Below are positions 8,557-15,530 of a stretch of DNA of 17,981 nucleotides, piece after piece. The position numbers were made by a program, and so were the translations under genes. The notes under the pieces were generated by a model. It worked only from the letters and a program-made list of their open reading frames with translations. It was not told where the DNA came from and made no database searches. Each line of letters opens with the position of its first letter. The stretch's first letter is position 1. Source of the stretch: CALJIC01 sp039805565 (GTDB lineage: Bacteria > Chloroflexota > Chloroflexia > Chloroflexales > Roseiflexaceae); contig JBDLTZ010000159.1 of assembly GCA_039805565.1 (NCBI GenBank), positions 1 to 17,981 of the forward strand. The letters are read 5' to 3'.

Positions 8557-8607
8557 CGGGGCGTCGGTACGCGGCCGCAGCGCGGTCCAGCGATACTCGA
8601 CGCCCCG
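8557..8607 (-). promoter_or_regulatory. 10-bp inverted repeat in the korA leader
   Basis: CGGGGCGTCG (8557-8566) and CGACGCCCCG (8598-8607) are perfect 10-bp arms enclosing 31 bases that contain the smaller palindrome GCGGCCGC. The proximal arm ends about 25 bases before the korA start codon and upstream of its ribosome binding site. It could be an RNA structure controlling korAB or a protein binding site. It has no T-run, so a simple terminator is unlikely. Confidence 0.5.
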
Positions 8608-8729
8608 ACGAGGCTGCTGGCCGCCATGGCCGACGCATGTTGTGTGCCCTCTACCCTCTGTAAACGCCCCCACCGTTCGGAGGGGTACGCAGCTGGGTTC
8701 CTGTCCGTATGACCGGGCAGGGGAATTCT

Positions 8730-8735
8730 ATTATA
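8730..8735 (-). promoter_or_regulatory. Candidate -10 box for korAB overlapping the cphA stop codon
   Basis: A perfect TATAAT on the minus strand overlaps the cphA TAA stop (8731-8733). No good -35 hexamer is found at 16-18 bases, so support rests on the -10 alone. If used, korAB would have a leader of about 190 bases containing the inverted repeat at 8557-8607. Confidence 0.35.
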
Positions 8736-11460
8736 CGCCTTTTTTGGCGCTTTTCGTGCCCGCGCTCTCCTCGCCGCCCTCTTTTCCGAAGTAGATGACC
8801 TCTTTCCAAACGGGGGTGATCGCGTCAGCGAAGACCACCACGAGGTCGCGTGTCCGCGCCAGGCTGAGCGCGTGCCGCACCGCCTCGCGCTCGTCCAGCA
8901 CGGTCACGATCTCATCCGGGCGCTTCCCCGCGGCCAGCGCGGCCTCACACATCAGCGCCGCGATAGCCCCGATCTGGCGCCCGCGCCGGTCGTCGTCCTC
9001 CTTGACCACCATCACATCGAACATGCCGGCCGCCACCTGCGCGTCCTCGCGGATATCCTCGTCGCGCCGGTCCCCGGGGGCGCTCACCACGCCGATCACG
9101 CGCGCGTGGTTCGGCCGCAGCCGCGCCACCAGCTCGCTCATCGCGCGGAAGGCGGCCGGGTTGTGCGCGTAGTCCACGATCACGCGGAAGGGGTGCTCGT
9201 CAAACACGTTCAGCCGCCCCGGTGTCTGGTAGAAGCTGGTGGTGAAGGTCCGCAGTCCTTGCCGGATGTTCTCCACCCCCACACCCAGGGCGTAGGACAC
9301 CGCCGCCGCGGCCAGGGCGTTAGCCACATTGTGCAGCGCCTTGCCCTCCAGCGTCGCCGGGATCAGGTGAGTCCACAGCAGCGGGATGTACTGCTCATCG
9401 TCATAGATCGCGAGCATATCGCCGCGTACGCCGTGCTGGAGCACGACCGCGCAGCCGCCCGACGCAATGTGGCCGCGCACCAGGGCGCTCGCGCTCTCGC
9501 CACCGTGCATGCTGAAGTACACCACCCGCCCGCCGGCCGCCTCGGCCATCGCCGCCACCCGCGGGTCGTCGGCGTTCAGCACGCTCGCGCCGTCCTTGCG
9601 CACGCTCTCCACCACCACACCCTTGACCCAGGCGATGTCATCCAGCGTGTTCACGCCGCGGTGCCCCAGGTGGTCGTTGCTCACATTCAGCACCGCGCCT
9701 ACGTCGCACTGCTCGAACCCCAGCCCCTCGCGCAGGATGCCGCCGCGCGCCGTCTCCAGCACCGCCGCGTCCACCGTCGGGTCGCGCAGCACCATGCGGG
9801 CGCTCCACGGCCCGGTCATGTCGCCGCGCATATACAGCTGCCCGTCGATGTAGATCCCGTCGGTGGTGGTCATGCCCACGCGCCGGCCGTCCATCTTGAG
9901 GATGTGGGCCACCATGCGGGTCGTGGTGGTCTTGCCGTTCGTCCCGGTGATCGAGACGATCGGCACGCGCGCGGGGGTCCCGGGCGGGAACAGCGAGTCG
10001 ATCACGTGGCGCGCCACGTTGCGCCCCTGCCCATCGCTCGGCTGGATGTGCATGCGGAACCCCGGCCCGGCGTTCACCTCCACCACGCCGCCGCCCACCT
10101 CGCGCAGCGGCTGGCTGATGTCGGGTGTGACGATGTCGATCCCCGCCACGTCCAGCCCGATCACCATCGCCGCGCGCCGCGCCAGCTCGCGCGTCTCGTA
10201 GTGGATCTCCGTCGTCCGGTCGATCGCTGTCCCGCCGGTGCTCAGGTTCGCGGTGCTGGCCAGGAAGAAGCGCTCGCCGTCCCGCAGCACGGTCTTCAGC
10301 GTGTAGCCGGCGCGCTCCAGCAGCAGCTCGCTCTGGTGCGTGACCTTGATCCTGGTCAGCACCTTCTCGTGCCCGAAGCCGCGCCGAGGGTCGGCGTTCA
10401 CCCGCTCGATCAGCTCGGCGATGGTGCTGCGCCCATCCCCCACCACGTGCGCCGGCACCCGCTCGGCCACCGCAACCACCTCGCCGCCGATCACCAGCAC
10501 GCGGTAGTCGCGCCCCGGCAGGAAGGTCTCGACCAGCACGCTGCGCGTGTACTCACTCGCCACCTCGTAGCCGCGCCGTACCTCGTCGGGCGTCCGCAGG
10601 TTGAGCGAGATGCCGCGCCCGTGGCTCACGTCGAGCGGCTTGGTCACCAGCGGGAAGTCCAGCGCATCAGCGGCGGCCAGAGCCTCCTCGGCGCTCCGCA
10701 CCAGCCGATTACGCGGCGTCGGGATGCCCACGTCGCTCAGCAGACGGATGGTCAGCTCTTTGTCGCTGGCGGTCTCAACCGCGATGTTGCTGGTCTTGCT
10801 GGTCACGCTGGCGCGGATGCGCTGCTGGTACTTGCCATACCCGAGCTGCACCAGGCTGTGCTCGTCCAGGCGGATGGCGGGGATGCCGCGCCGGCGAGCC
10901 TCCTCCACCAGCGAGGCGGTGGTCGGGCCGAGTACGATGTCCTGCGCCCTGGCGATCAGCTCGTCCCGCTCGCGGGTGAAGTCGAACGCCGCCAGCTCCT
11001 CGGGCGGCAGGGCGCTCGGCAGCTCGGGCGGCAGCAGCGAGCGCGCCAGGCGCATCGCCAGCTCGCCGGCCTCGAGCCCCACGCGCTCCTCGCGGAACGA
11101 GTAGATCACGTGATAGACGCCCGGCTGGTCCGGGACTGAGCGCGTCTTGCCGTAGGTCACCTCGGTCCCGGCCAGAGACTGGATCTCGAGCGCGATGTGC
11201 TCGATGATATGCCCCATCCATGTGCCGTGAGTCCCGTCACCGTTGTCGTCCGAGAGGCGCCGCACGAACCCGCCGGGCTCGCCGTAGGAGCAGCCGTGAT
11301 CGGCCAGCGTCGGCACCAGCGCCAGCAGGCGCTCGTTGAACCCCGGGATCCGCGCCGAGGGCCACTCCTCGAGCTCCTCGAGGTCCAGCGTGATACGGAT
11401 GGCCGGCCGGTAGCCGTACGGGCTCGGCCCGCGGTACACCCTGGTCTCCACCACGCGCAT
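8731..11460 (-). CDS. cphA: Cyanophycin synthetase
   Basis: The 909-residue enzyme polymerises aspartate and arginine into the nitrogen reserve cyanophycin using ATP. It has the three-part CphA layout: an N-terminal domain (about 1-200), an ATP-grasp domain from about residue 220 (KTSNIAVETASDKELT, then the glycine-rich and metal-binding segment ending VEVNAGPGFRMH) and a Mur-ligase-like domain with the P-loop GTNGKTTTT (Lys510) and DYAHNP near 764. Length matches known synthetases (about 870-900). I place the start at ATG 11460, preceded by GGGAG about nine bases away and beginning MRVVETRVYRGP as in the family. The open frame continues upstream only because it crosses the family B palindrome. 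It follows cphB by 175 bases on the same strand. The short basic C-terminal end (KSAKKGV) is probably unstructured. Confidence 0.96.
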   Translation of the reverse strand: MRVVETRVYRGPSPYGYRPAIRITLDLEELEEWPSARIPGFNERLLALVPTLADHGCSYGEPGGFVRRLSDDNGDGTHGTWMGHIIEHIALEIQSLAGTEVTYGKTRSVPDQPGVYHVIYSFREERVGLEAGELAMRLARSLLPPELPSALPPEELAAFDFTRERDELIARAQDIVLGPTTASLVEEARRRGIPAIRLDEHSLVQLGYGKYQQRIRASVTSKTSNIAVETASDKELTIRLLSDVGIPTPRNRLVRSAEEALAAADALDFPLVTKPLDVSHGRGISLNLRTPDEVRRGYEVASEYTRSVLVETFLPGRDYRVLVIGGEVVAVAERVPAHVVGDGRSTIAELIERVNADPRRGFGHEKVLTRIKVTHQSELLLERAGYTLKTVLRDGERFFLASTANLSTGGTAIDRTTEIHYETRELARRAAMVIGLDVAGIDIVTPDISQPLREVGGGVVEVNAGPGFRMHIQPSDGQGRNVARHVIDSLFPPGTPARVPIVSITGTNGKTTTTRMVAHILKMDGRRVGMTTTDGIYIDGQLYMRGDMTGPWSARMVLRDPTVDAAVLETARGGILREGLGFEQCDVGAVLNVSNDHLGHRGVNTLDDIAWVKGVVVESVRKDGASVLNADDPRVAAMAEAAGGRVVYFSMHGGESASALVRGHIASGGCAVVLQHGVRGDMLAIYDDEQYIPLLWTHLIPATLEGKALHNVANALAAAAVSYALGVGVENIRQGLRTFTTSFYQTPGRLNVFDEHPFRVIVDYAHNPAAFRAMSELVARLRPNHARVIGVVSAPGDRRDEDIREDAQVAAGMFDVMVVKEDDDRRGRQIGAIAALMCEAALAAGKRPDEIVTVLDEREAVRHALSLARTRDLVVVFADAITPVWKEVIYFGKEGGEESAGTKSAKKGV

Positions 11461-11501
11461 AGCGTTCGCTCCCTGAACTTTGCTGTCGCTCGTTATCGGG
11501 G

Positions 11502-11534
11502 GGTGGGTTTCAGGGAGGGGCATGCCCTCCCACC
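11502..11534. repeat. Family B intercistronic palindrome, copy 2 (cphB/cphA spacer)
   Basis: A 7-bp stem GGGAGGG/CCCTCCC (11513-11519 with 11525-11531) with a 5-base loop. The minus-strand flank TGAAACCCACCC closely resembles the flank TTGAACCCGCCC of the korA/korB copy. It abuts the heptamer array. Confidence 0.65.
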
Positions 11535-11536
11535 TC

Positions 11537-11634
<98 letters not shown>

Positions 11635-11635
11635 G

Positions 11636-12490
11636 TCATATCCCCTCGCCCCCCACGTACCCGGTCTCCACGTACGGGGGCGGCTCGCTCGCCAGGTGCG
11701 GCGTGCGCGAGGGGATGTCGTAGCGGTAGCCGCTGGAGAGGACGTGGACCCGCATGTCAAAGATCGTCAGCGGCGCGTGGTCCGGCACGCTGTGGATATC
11801 GGTGTGGGTCATCCCGGCGCCGTCCACCACGATCACCGAGCCGCGGCCGAGCACGGTCATCGCCCCGGCGGCGTCGATCTCCACCGCTGTGTCCTCGTCC
11901 AGCCCGATGCCGAGCAGCTCCGGGTTATGCGCCACCGCCGTCATCAGGCGGCCTGCCCGGCCGCGCGCCCCGAAGTGCTGGTCCACCACCACGCCGCGCA
12001 CCAGCCCCAGGCCCGGCCCGAAGTGCATCATCGCCTTGCGTGGCGGGATGCCGCTCGCCCCGTAGGCCAGCATGTGCTCCGCCGCCGCCGAGGCTCCGGC
12101 GCTCGTGCCGCCCACCGCTACGCCCGCCAGGTGCCGTTGCCGGATCATCTCCGCCACTCGCGTCCCGCCCAGCACGGCCGTCAGCTTCAGCTGGTCGCCG
12201 CCAGTCACGAAGATGCCCGTCGCGTGTGCGAGCTGCGCCAGCGGCTCCTCCATGCGTGCCTGTGACCGGTCGCTCACCCGCAGCACCTCGACGTGCGCGG
12301 CGCCCAGGGCCGAGAACAGCGCGACGTAGCGCTGGCCCACCAGATCCTGGAACGACGACGCCGTTGCGAGCACGGCGATTCGTGCCCCCTCGCCGCCCGA
12401 CAGCTGCACGAAGCGGCTCAGGATCGTCCGGCCGCCCACTTTGTCTTCCGCGCCGCCGATCAGCAGCAGCGGGCCAGGCGTCTTGCTCAC
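11636..12490 (-). CDS. cphB: Cyanophycinase, peptidase family S51
   Basis: The 284-residue cytoplasmic exopeptidase releases beta-Asp-Arg dipeptides from cyanophycin. The N-terminus PLLLIGGAEDK is the typical family opening. The nucleophile is Ser130 in GGTSAGAS, and the family segment DQHFGARGRAGRL is present downstream. Length matches known enzymes (about 270-290). The start codon is GTG at 12490, with a weak AGGT about eight bases upstream. No better start exists because the family homology begins immediately. A TATAAT box lies about 40 bases upstream. It is the first gene of a probable cphB-cphA operon, so degradation and synthesis of the reserve are encoded together. Confidence 0.95.
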   Translation of the reverse strand: MSKTPGPLLLIGGAEDKVGGRTILSRFVQLSGGEGARIAVLATASSFQDLVGQRYVALFSALGAAHVEVLRVSDRSQARMEEPLAQLAHATGIFVTGGDQLKLTAVLGGTRVAEMIRQRHLAGVAVGGTSAGASAAAEHMLAYGASGIPPRKAMMHFGPGLGLVRGVVVDQHFGARGRAGRLMTAVAHNPELLGIGLDEDTAVEIDAAGAMTVLGRGSVIVVDGAGMTHTDIHSVPDHAPLTIFDMRVHVLSSGYRYDIPSRTPHLASEPPPYVETGYVGGEGI

Positions 12491-12530
12491 CTAATGATAC
12501 CTATGTGCGTGATTTGGCTTCTCGGGCTGC

Positions 12531-12536
12531 ATTATA
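12531..12536 (-). promoter_or_regulatory. Candidate -10 box of the cphB-cphA operon
   Basis: A perfect TATAAT (plus-strand ATTATA) would start transcription near 12524 and give a leader of about 35 bases. The -35 position has no good match, which suggests dependence on an activator. The 19-bp palindrome at 12605-12623 is centred roughly 90 bases upstream of the predicted start. Confidence 0.5.
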
Positions 12537-12604
12537 CTCTACGGATACGCCGACAGTATGCGCCAGTCGTTGGCCGCGTGCCTCAATATAGTCGCCTGCA
12601 TTGC

Positions 12605-12623
12605 GGCGAACACAGTGTTCGCC
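12605..12623. promoter_or_regulatory. Perfect 19-bp palindrome upstream of cphB (candidate operator)
   Basis: GGCGAACAC-A-GTGTTCGCC has two 9-bp arms around a single central base. It lies in the 263-base gap between the helicase stop and cphB. No T-run follows on either strand, so a terminator is unlikely, and the layout suits a dimeric transcription factor. It looks like a LexA box but has five bases between GAAC and GTTC, where the Gram-positive-type box has four. Confidence 0.6.
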
Positions 12624-12670
12624 AGAGCCGCACCACCACGATGGCATCGCCGCGGGGTTACCAACGACAA

Positions 12671-12723
12671 GCCCCCGGGCCGAGGGCGGTGGTACACCGC
12701 ACGCTCGTCCACGGGGGCCTCGG
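12671..12723 (-). other. Nested inverted repeats downstream of the helicase gene
   Basis: An outer 7-bp pair (12671-12677 with 12712-12718) encloses a 6-bp hairpin GCGGTG-GTA-CACCGC (12686-12700). A competing pair CCGAGG/CCTCGG joins 12680-12685 with 12718-12723. The structure begins about 30 bases after the helicase stop and could slow or end transcription, but there is no T-run. Confidence 0.35.
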
Positions 12724-12753
12724 TTTGTTCAACCGTTGGTTTCGGTGCGGGAT

Positions 12754-14145
12754 CTACCGACCGCGGCCGCGGCCCTGGCCGGACTCACGGCTGCCGCGCT
12801 CGTCGCGTCGGGGGGCCGCATTGCCGAGGGTGTGGCGCGGCTCGCTCGGCGAGGTGTGGCGCGGCTCGGCGGTGGGCGTGTTGTAGCGTGGCTCGGCCGG
12901 GCGGGCGTGCGCGCGCGGCTGCGCCTGGGCCTGGGGGCGCTGGCCCTGCGGCTCGGGCTGCCGGCGGCGCTGCTGCGGCTCACGCGGCGGCCGGGCGAAC
13001 TCCTGGTCGCGCGCCGGTGCGGACACGCTGTAGTCGAAGCCCTCGAGCTTGCGCCGCTCGATGCGCGTGCCGATCAGCCGCTCGATCGCCCGCACCATCG
13101 CGTCGTCCTCCGTCGTCACCAGCGAAAGCGCCGAGCCGCTGCGCGAGGCGCGGCCAGTGCGGCCGATGCGGTGGGTGTAGGCCTCGGCCGTGGTCGGCAT
13201 GTCGTAGTTGATCACGTGCGACACCCGCGACACGTCGATGCCGCGCGCCGCGATGTCGGTGGCGACCATGATCTTGTACTCGCCGTCCCGGAAGCCGTCG
13301 AGCGCCGCCTGGCGCCGGTTCTGGCTCAGGTTGCCCTGCAGCGAGGTGGCCTTGTAGCCCAGCTGCTCGAGCTTCTCGCCGAGCCGCTTGGCGCGGTACT
13401 TGGTGCCGGTGAAGATCAGCACCGATTGTGTCTCGGTGTGCTTGAGCCAGTCCAGCAGCAGCGGGGTCTTCAGGTGCTGTGGCACCGGGTAGAGCGCGTG
13501 CGAGACGGTCTCGGCCGGCGCGATGTGGCCGATCTGCACCGTCACCGGGTCGCGCAGCGCCTCCTGGGCCAGCGCGCGGATATCCTGCGGCATGGTGGCT
13601 GAGAAGAGCAGTGTCTGGCGCTTGGCCGGCACGCTCCGCAGGATGCGGCGCACGTCCGGCAGGAAGCCCATGTCGAACATGTGGTCCGCCTCGTCCAGCA
13701 CCAGCACCTCGAGCTGCGACAGGTCCACCGTGCCCTGGCCGATGTGGTCGAGCAGGCGGCCCGGGCAGGCCACCACGATGTCGACGCCGGCGCGGAGCTT
13801 CTGCACCTGCGGCTGCATTCCGACGCCACCATACAGCGTGACGCTGCGGAGCCCTGTCTCTTTGCCCAGCGCCACGAACGACTCGTGGATCTGCTCGGCG
13901 AGCTCACGAGTGGGGGCGACGACCAGGGCGCGCACGCGGCCGCGCGTGCCGTCGAGCAGGCGCTGGAGGATCGGCAGGGCGAAGGCGGCGGTCTTGCCGG
14001 TGCCCGTCTGCGCCAGGCCCATGACGTCGCGGCCTGTCATCACCGGGGGGATGGCCTGAGCCTGGATGGGGGTGGGGGTCTGGTAGCCGGCCGCGCGGAC
14101 GCCCGCGGCGACCCGCGGGTGGAACTTGAACTGATCAAAAGACAC
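12754..14145 (-). CDS. DEAD-box ATP-dependent RNA helicase
   Basis: The 463-residue helicase unwinds RNA duplexes in ribosome assembly, mRNA turnover or cold adaptation. All family motifs are present: Q motif (F3 to Gln28), AQTGTGKT (45-52), PTRELAEQ, DEAD (151-154), SAT (near 182), LIFTGT, ATDIAARGID and HRIGRTGR (325-332). The core ends near residue 372. A tail of about 90 residues follows, rich in Gln, Pro, Arg and Gly, with an 8-9-residue repeat (EPRY/EPRH) and the end GQGRGRGR, which probably binds RNA without a fixed fold. The ATG at 14145 has AAGGA about 11 bases upstream. It has its own extended -10 promoter and a leader hairpin, so it looks like a single-gene unit. The architecture resembles RhlE/CsdA-like helicases, but I cannot assign an exact orthologue. 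Confidence 0.95.
   Translation of the reverse strand: MSFDQFKFHPRVAAGVRAAGYQTPTPIQAQAIPPVMTGRDVMGLAQTGTGKTAAFALPILQRLLDGTRGRVRALVVAPTRELAEQIHESFVALGKETGLRSVTLYGGVGMQPQVQKLRAGVDIVVACPGRLLDHIGQGTVDLSQLEVLVLDEADHMFDMGFLPDVRRILRSVPAKRQTLLFSATMPQDIRALAQEALRDPVTVQIGHIAPAETVSHALYPVPQHLKTPLLLDWLKHTETQSVLIFTGTKYRAKRLGEKLEQLGYKATSLQGNLSQNRRQAALDGFRDGEYKIMVATDIAARGIDVSRVSHVINYDMPTTAEAYTHRIGRTGRASRSGSALSLVTTEDDAMVRAIERLIGTRIERRKLEGFDYSVSAPARDQEFARPPREPQQRRRQPEPQGQRPQAQAQPRAHARPAEPRYNTPTAEPRHTSPSEPRHTLGNAAPRRDERGSRESGQGRGRGR
12829..12868. repeat. 24-bp-period direct repeat in the helicase tail
   Basis: The 16-bp sequence GGTGTGGCGCGGCTCG occurs at 12829-12844 and 12853-12868, with a degenerate third version at about 12879-12895. 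It encodes the EPRH-type repeats of the helicase C-terminal tail. Confidence 0.75.
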
Positions 14146-14156
14146 GAAGAGTCCTT

Positions 14157-14181
14157 ACTTGGCAAGCGAGATGAGCCAAGT
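14157..14181 (-). promoter_or_regulatory. Leader hairpin in front of the DEAD-box helicase ribosome binding site
   Basis: ACTTGGC (14157-14163) and GCCAAGT (14175-14181) are perfect 7-bp arms with an 11-base loop. The hairpin ends a few bases before the AAGGA ribosome binding site in a leader of about 65 bases. An RNA helicase whose leader holds a stem next to its ribosome binding site suggests possible self-regulation or temperature response. That is inference. Confidence 0.55.
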
Positions 14182-14216
14182 CGCACTCTCAGCCCCTCGA
14201 TACATCAAACCGATTT

Positions 14217-14225
14217 AGTATAGCA
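14217..14225 (-). promoter_or_regulatory. Extended -10 promoter of the DEAD-box helicase
   Basis: The minus strand reads TGCTATACT: a TG dinucleotide one base before TATACT (five of six matches). No clear -35 box is found at 16-18 bases, which is usual for extended -10 promoters. Transcription would start near 14210. Confidence 0.55.
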
Positions 14226-14325
14226 CGTTTTCGGAAAAGTGGTGCATTTGTTCACAATAGAGGCGTGTAAGAGCATGGCTGCGTCCACAAACCCGCGCTC
14301 GGCGCTGACGCGCGTCTCCTGATAT

Positions 14326-14353
14326 GGCTCACGGCGCACGGCTCACGACTCCC
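14326..14353. repeat. Short heptamer run over the end of the AttH-like gene
   Basis: GGCTCAC, GGCGCAC, GGCTCAC and a degenerate GACTCCC follow each other in a strict 7-base register (14326-14353). The stop codon (14329-14331) lies in the first unit, so the last six residues (VVSRAP) are encoded largely by the run. The sequence differs from the array at 11537-11634 but has the same period. Confidence 0.55.
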
Positions 14354-15477
14354 CGCTCTGCCTCGTCGGCGTAGCCGGTCATCTCGAGGTAGCCGTAGCC
14401 CGTGGCGCTGCCGGCCACGCGCACCGTGCCCTCCCAGTAGGTCACCGTGACCGGGAGCTCCTGGTCGGCCAGCAGCGGCGTGACCGTCAGGTCGATCCCC
14501 TCGGCGGGCACCGCGAGGCGCCAGCCGGCCGGGTACGCCCCACCGGTGCGCGGGCTCGTCCACTCGCCCGTCGTCTCCAGGGTCACCTCGTCGCGCGCCA
14601 GCCGCCGTGATGTCCCGTCGGCGGCCACCAGCACCCCCTTCGAGTACGGGTCGCTGGCGCCGTCCCGCAGCCGAAGCTGGTAGAACATCAGGTCACGTCC
14701 ATCGTCCAGGTGCAGTGCGAACCAGTCCCACCCGACCTGGTCCGGCCCGAGCGCGCTGGTGCTCCACTCGCGGTCCATCCAGGCCAGCCCTGAGACGGCG
14801 TGCTCGGCCCCGCCCGCGCGCATGGTCCCAGTGGCGGGCATGCGCGTCAGCGAGTAGTAGTACGAGGCGTTGCCGCGCTCGGCGCTCTTCTGGCTCAGCC
14901 CTCGGTCCCCCTGGAGCACCGGCGGCTTGCCAGCCTCCAGCGTGAGATCGAGCGCTACATCGCCCTGGGCCGCGCGCAGCCGCATCGGCGTGCCCTGGGG
15001 CCCGAGTCCCTCGGCGCTCCAGTCCTCGAGCCAGACGCGGAACGGCTCGCCCTCGGCGCCGGCTAGCCCCGCGGCGCCCCTGCTGAAGCGCTCGAAGGCG
15101 TAGAATCGCCCGGCACTCACGTCCGACAGCGCGAAATGCGCCATCCAGACGCTCGAGGTGGCCCATGCCGACTCGCGCTCGGGCGGCTCGGGTGCCAGCC
15201 CGAAGCGGAAGAAGGTCAGCTGGAAGCCGAAGCGGCGGCCAGCAGCGTCCGCCAGGTTGCCGGTGTAGTACCACCACTCGATCGCGTACTCGGGGTGCGG
15301 CCCGTGGTCCTGGGGGAAGACGAACGGGCGCGGCTCGACGGCCCGCGCGAAGCCCGCGTCGGCCGACCCAGCCATCGCCTCGGCCACCGTGAGGCGGGCG
15401 CTCGGCTCGCCGGCCGGTGTCGCGCAGGCCGCCAGCAGCGCTGCCAGCAGCGCGATGCACAGAACTTTGATATGCAT
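14329..15477 (-). CDS. AttH/CrtC-like lipocalin-domain lipoprotein
   Basis: The 382-residue protein is a predicted lipoprotein: a hydrophobic signal from MHIKVLCIALLAALLAAC with the lipid-modified Cys18. The mature part belongs to the AttH/hydroxyneurosporene-synthase-like family with a double lipocalin-type fold. Family landmarks are EWWYYTGNL followed by FGFQLTFFRF, WMDREWST, WDWFALHLDDGRD and the C-terminal GYGYLEMTGY. AttH proteins are commonly encoded beside FtsX-type ABC permeases, as here, and probably take part in moving or holding a lipid-like molecule at the envelope. A true carotenoid 1,2-hydratase is less likely in this setting. I use the ATG at 15477, where the signal begins. No good ribosome binding site is seen at normal distance, so translation may depend on the upstream gene, which ends 52 bases before. 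Confidence 0.87.
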   Translation of the reverse strand: MHIKVLCIALLAALLAACATPAGEPSARLTVAEAMAGSADAGFARAVEPRPFVFPQDHGPHPEYAIEWWYYTGNLADAAGRRFGFQLTFFRFGLAPEPPERESAWATSSVWMAHFALSDVSAGRFYAFERFSRGAAGLAGAEGEPFRVWLEDWSAEGLGPQGTPMRLRAAQGDVALDLTLEAGKPPVLQGDRGLSQKSAERGNASYYYSLTRMPATGTMRAGGAEHAVSGLAWMDREWSTSALGPDQVGWDWFALHLDDGRDLMFYQLRLRDGASDPYSKGVLVAADGTSRRLARDEVTLETTGEWTSPRTGGAYPAGWRLAVPAEGIDLTVTPLLADQELPVTVTYWEGTVRVAGSATGYGYLEMTGYADEAERGVVSRAP

Positions 15478-15490
15478 TGTTCGTACCGCA

Positions 15491-15530
15491 GGGTGCGGGA
15501 AGGGGCAGGCCCTCCCCGCAAACCCTACCC
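15491..15530. repeat. Family B intercistronic palindrome, copy 3 (permease/AttH spacer)
   Basis: Arms 15494-15504 and 15510-15520 give an 11-bp stem in the minus-strand transcript with one G-U pair and a 5-base loop. It begins about ten bases after the permease stop. The core GGGGAGGGC-CT-GCCCCTTCCC matches the copies near 6655 and 11520. Confidence 0.65.

Noticed and set aside
8532..8627. Upstream extension of korA
   Set aside because: The 32 extra codons cover the 10-bp inverted repeat; ATG 8531 has a well-spaced GGAG and leads directly to the gamma domain.
8657..8685. Terminator hairpin after cphA
   Set aside because: CCCCTCCG/CGGTGGGG pairs imperfectly with only two loop bases and no T-run; too weak to call.
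8872..11139. Plus-strand open frame of 755 codons opposite cphA
   Set aside because: The translation is rich in His, Arg, Gln and Ala with no recognisable domain. It lies fully antisense to a clear cphA, and high G+C with third-position bias creates such long shadow frames.
12605..12623. LexA (SOS) box
   Set aside because: GAAC and GTTC are separated by five bases, not the four of the Gram-positive-type box, and the nearby genes are not DNA repair genes.
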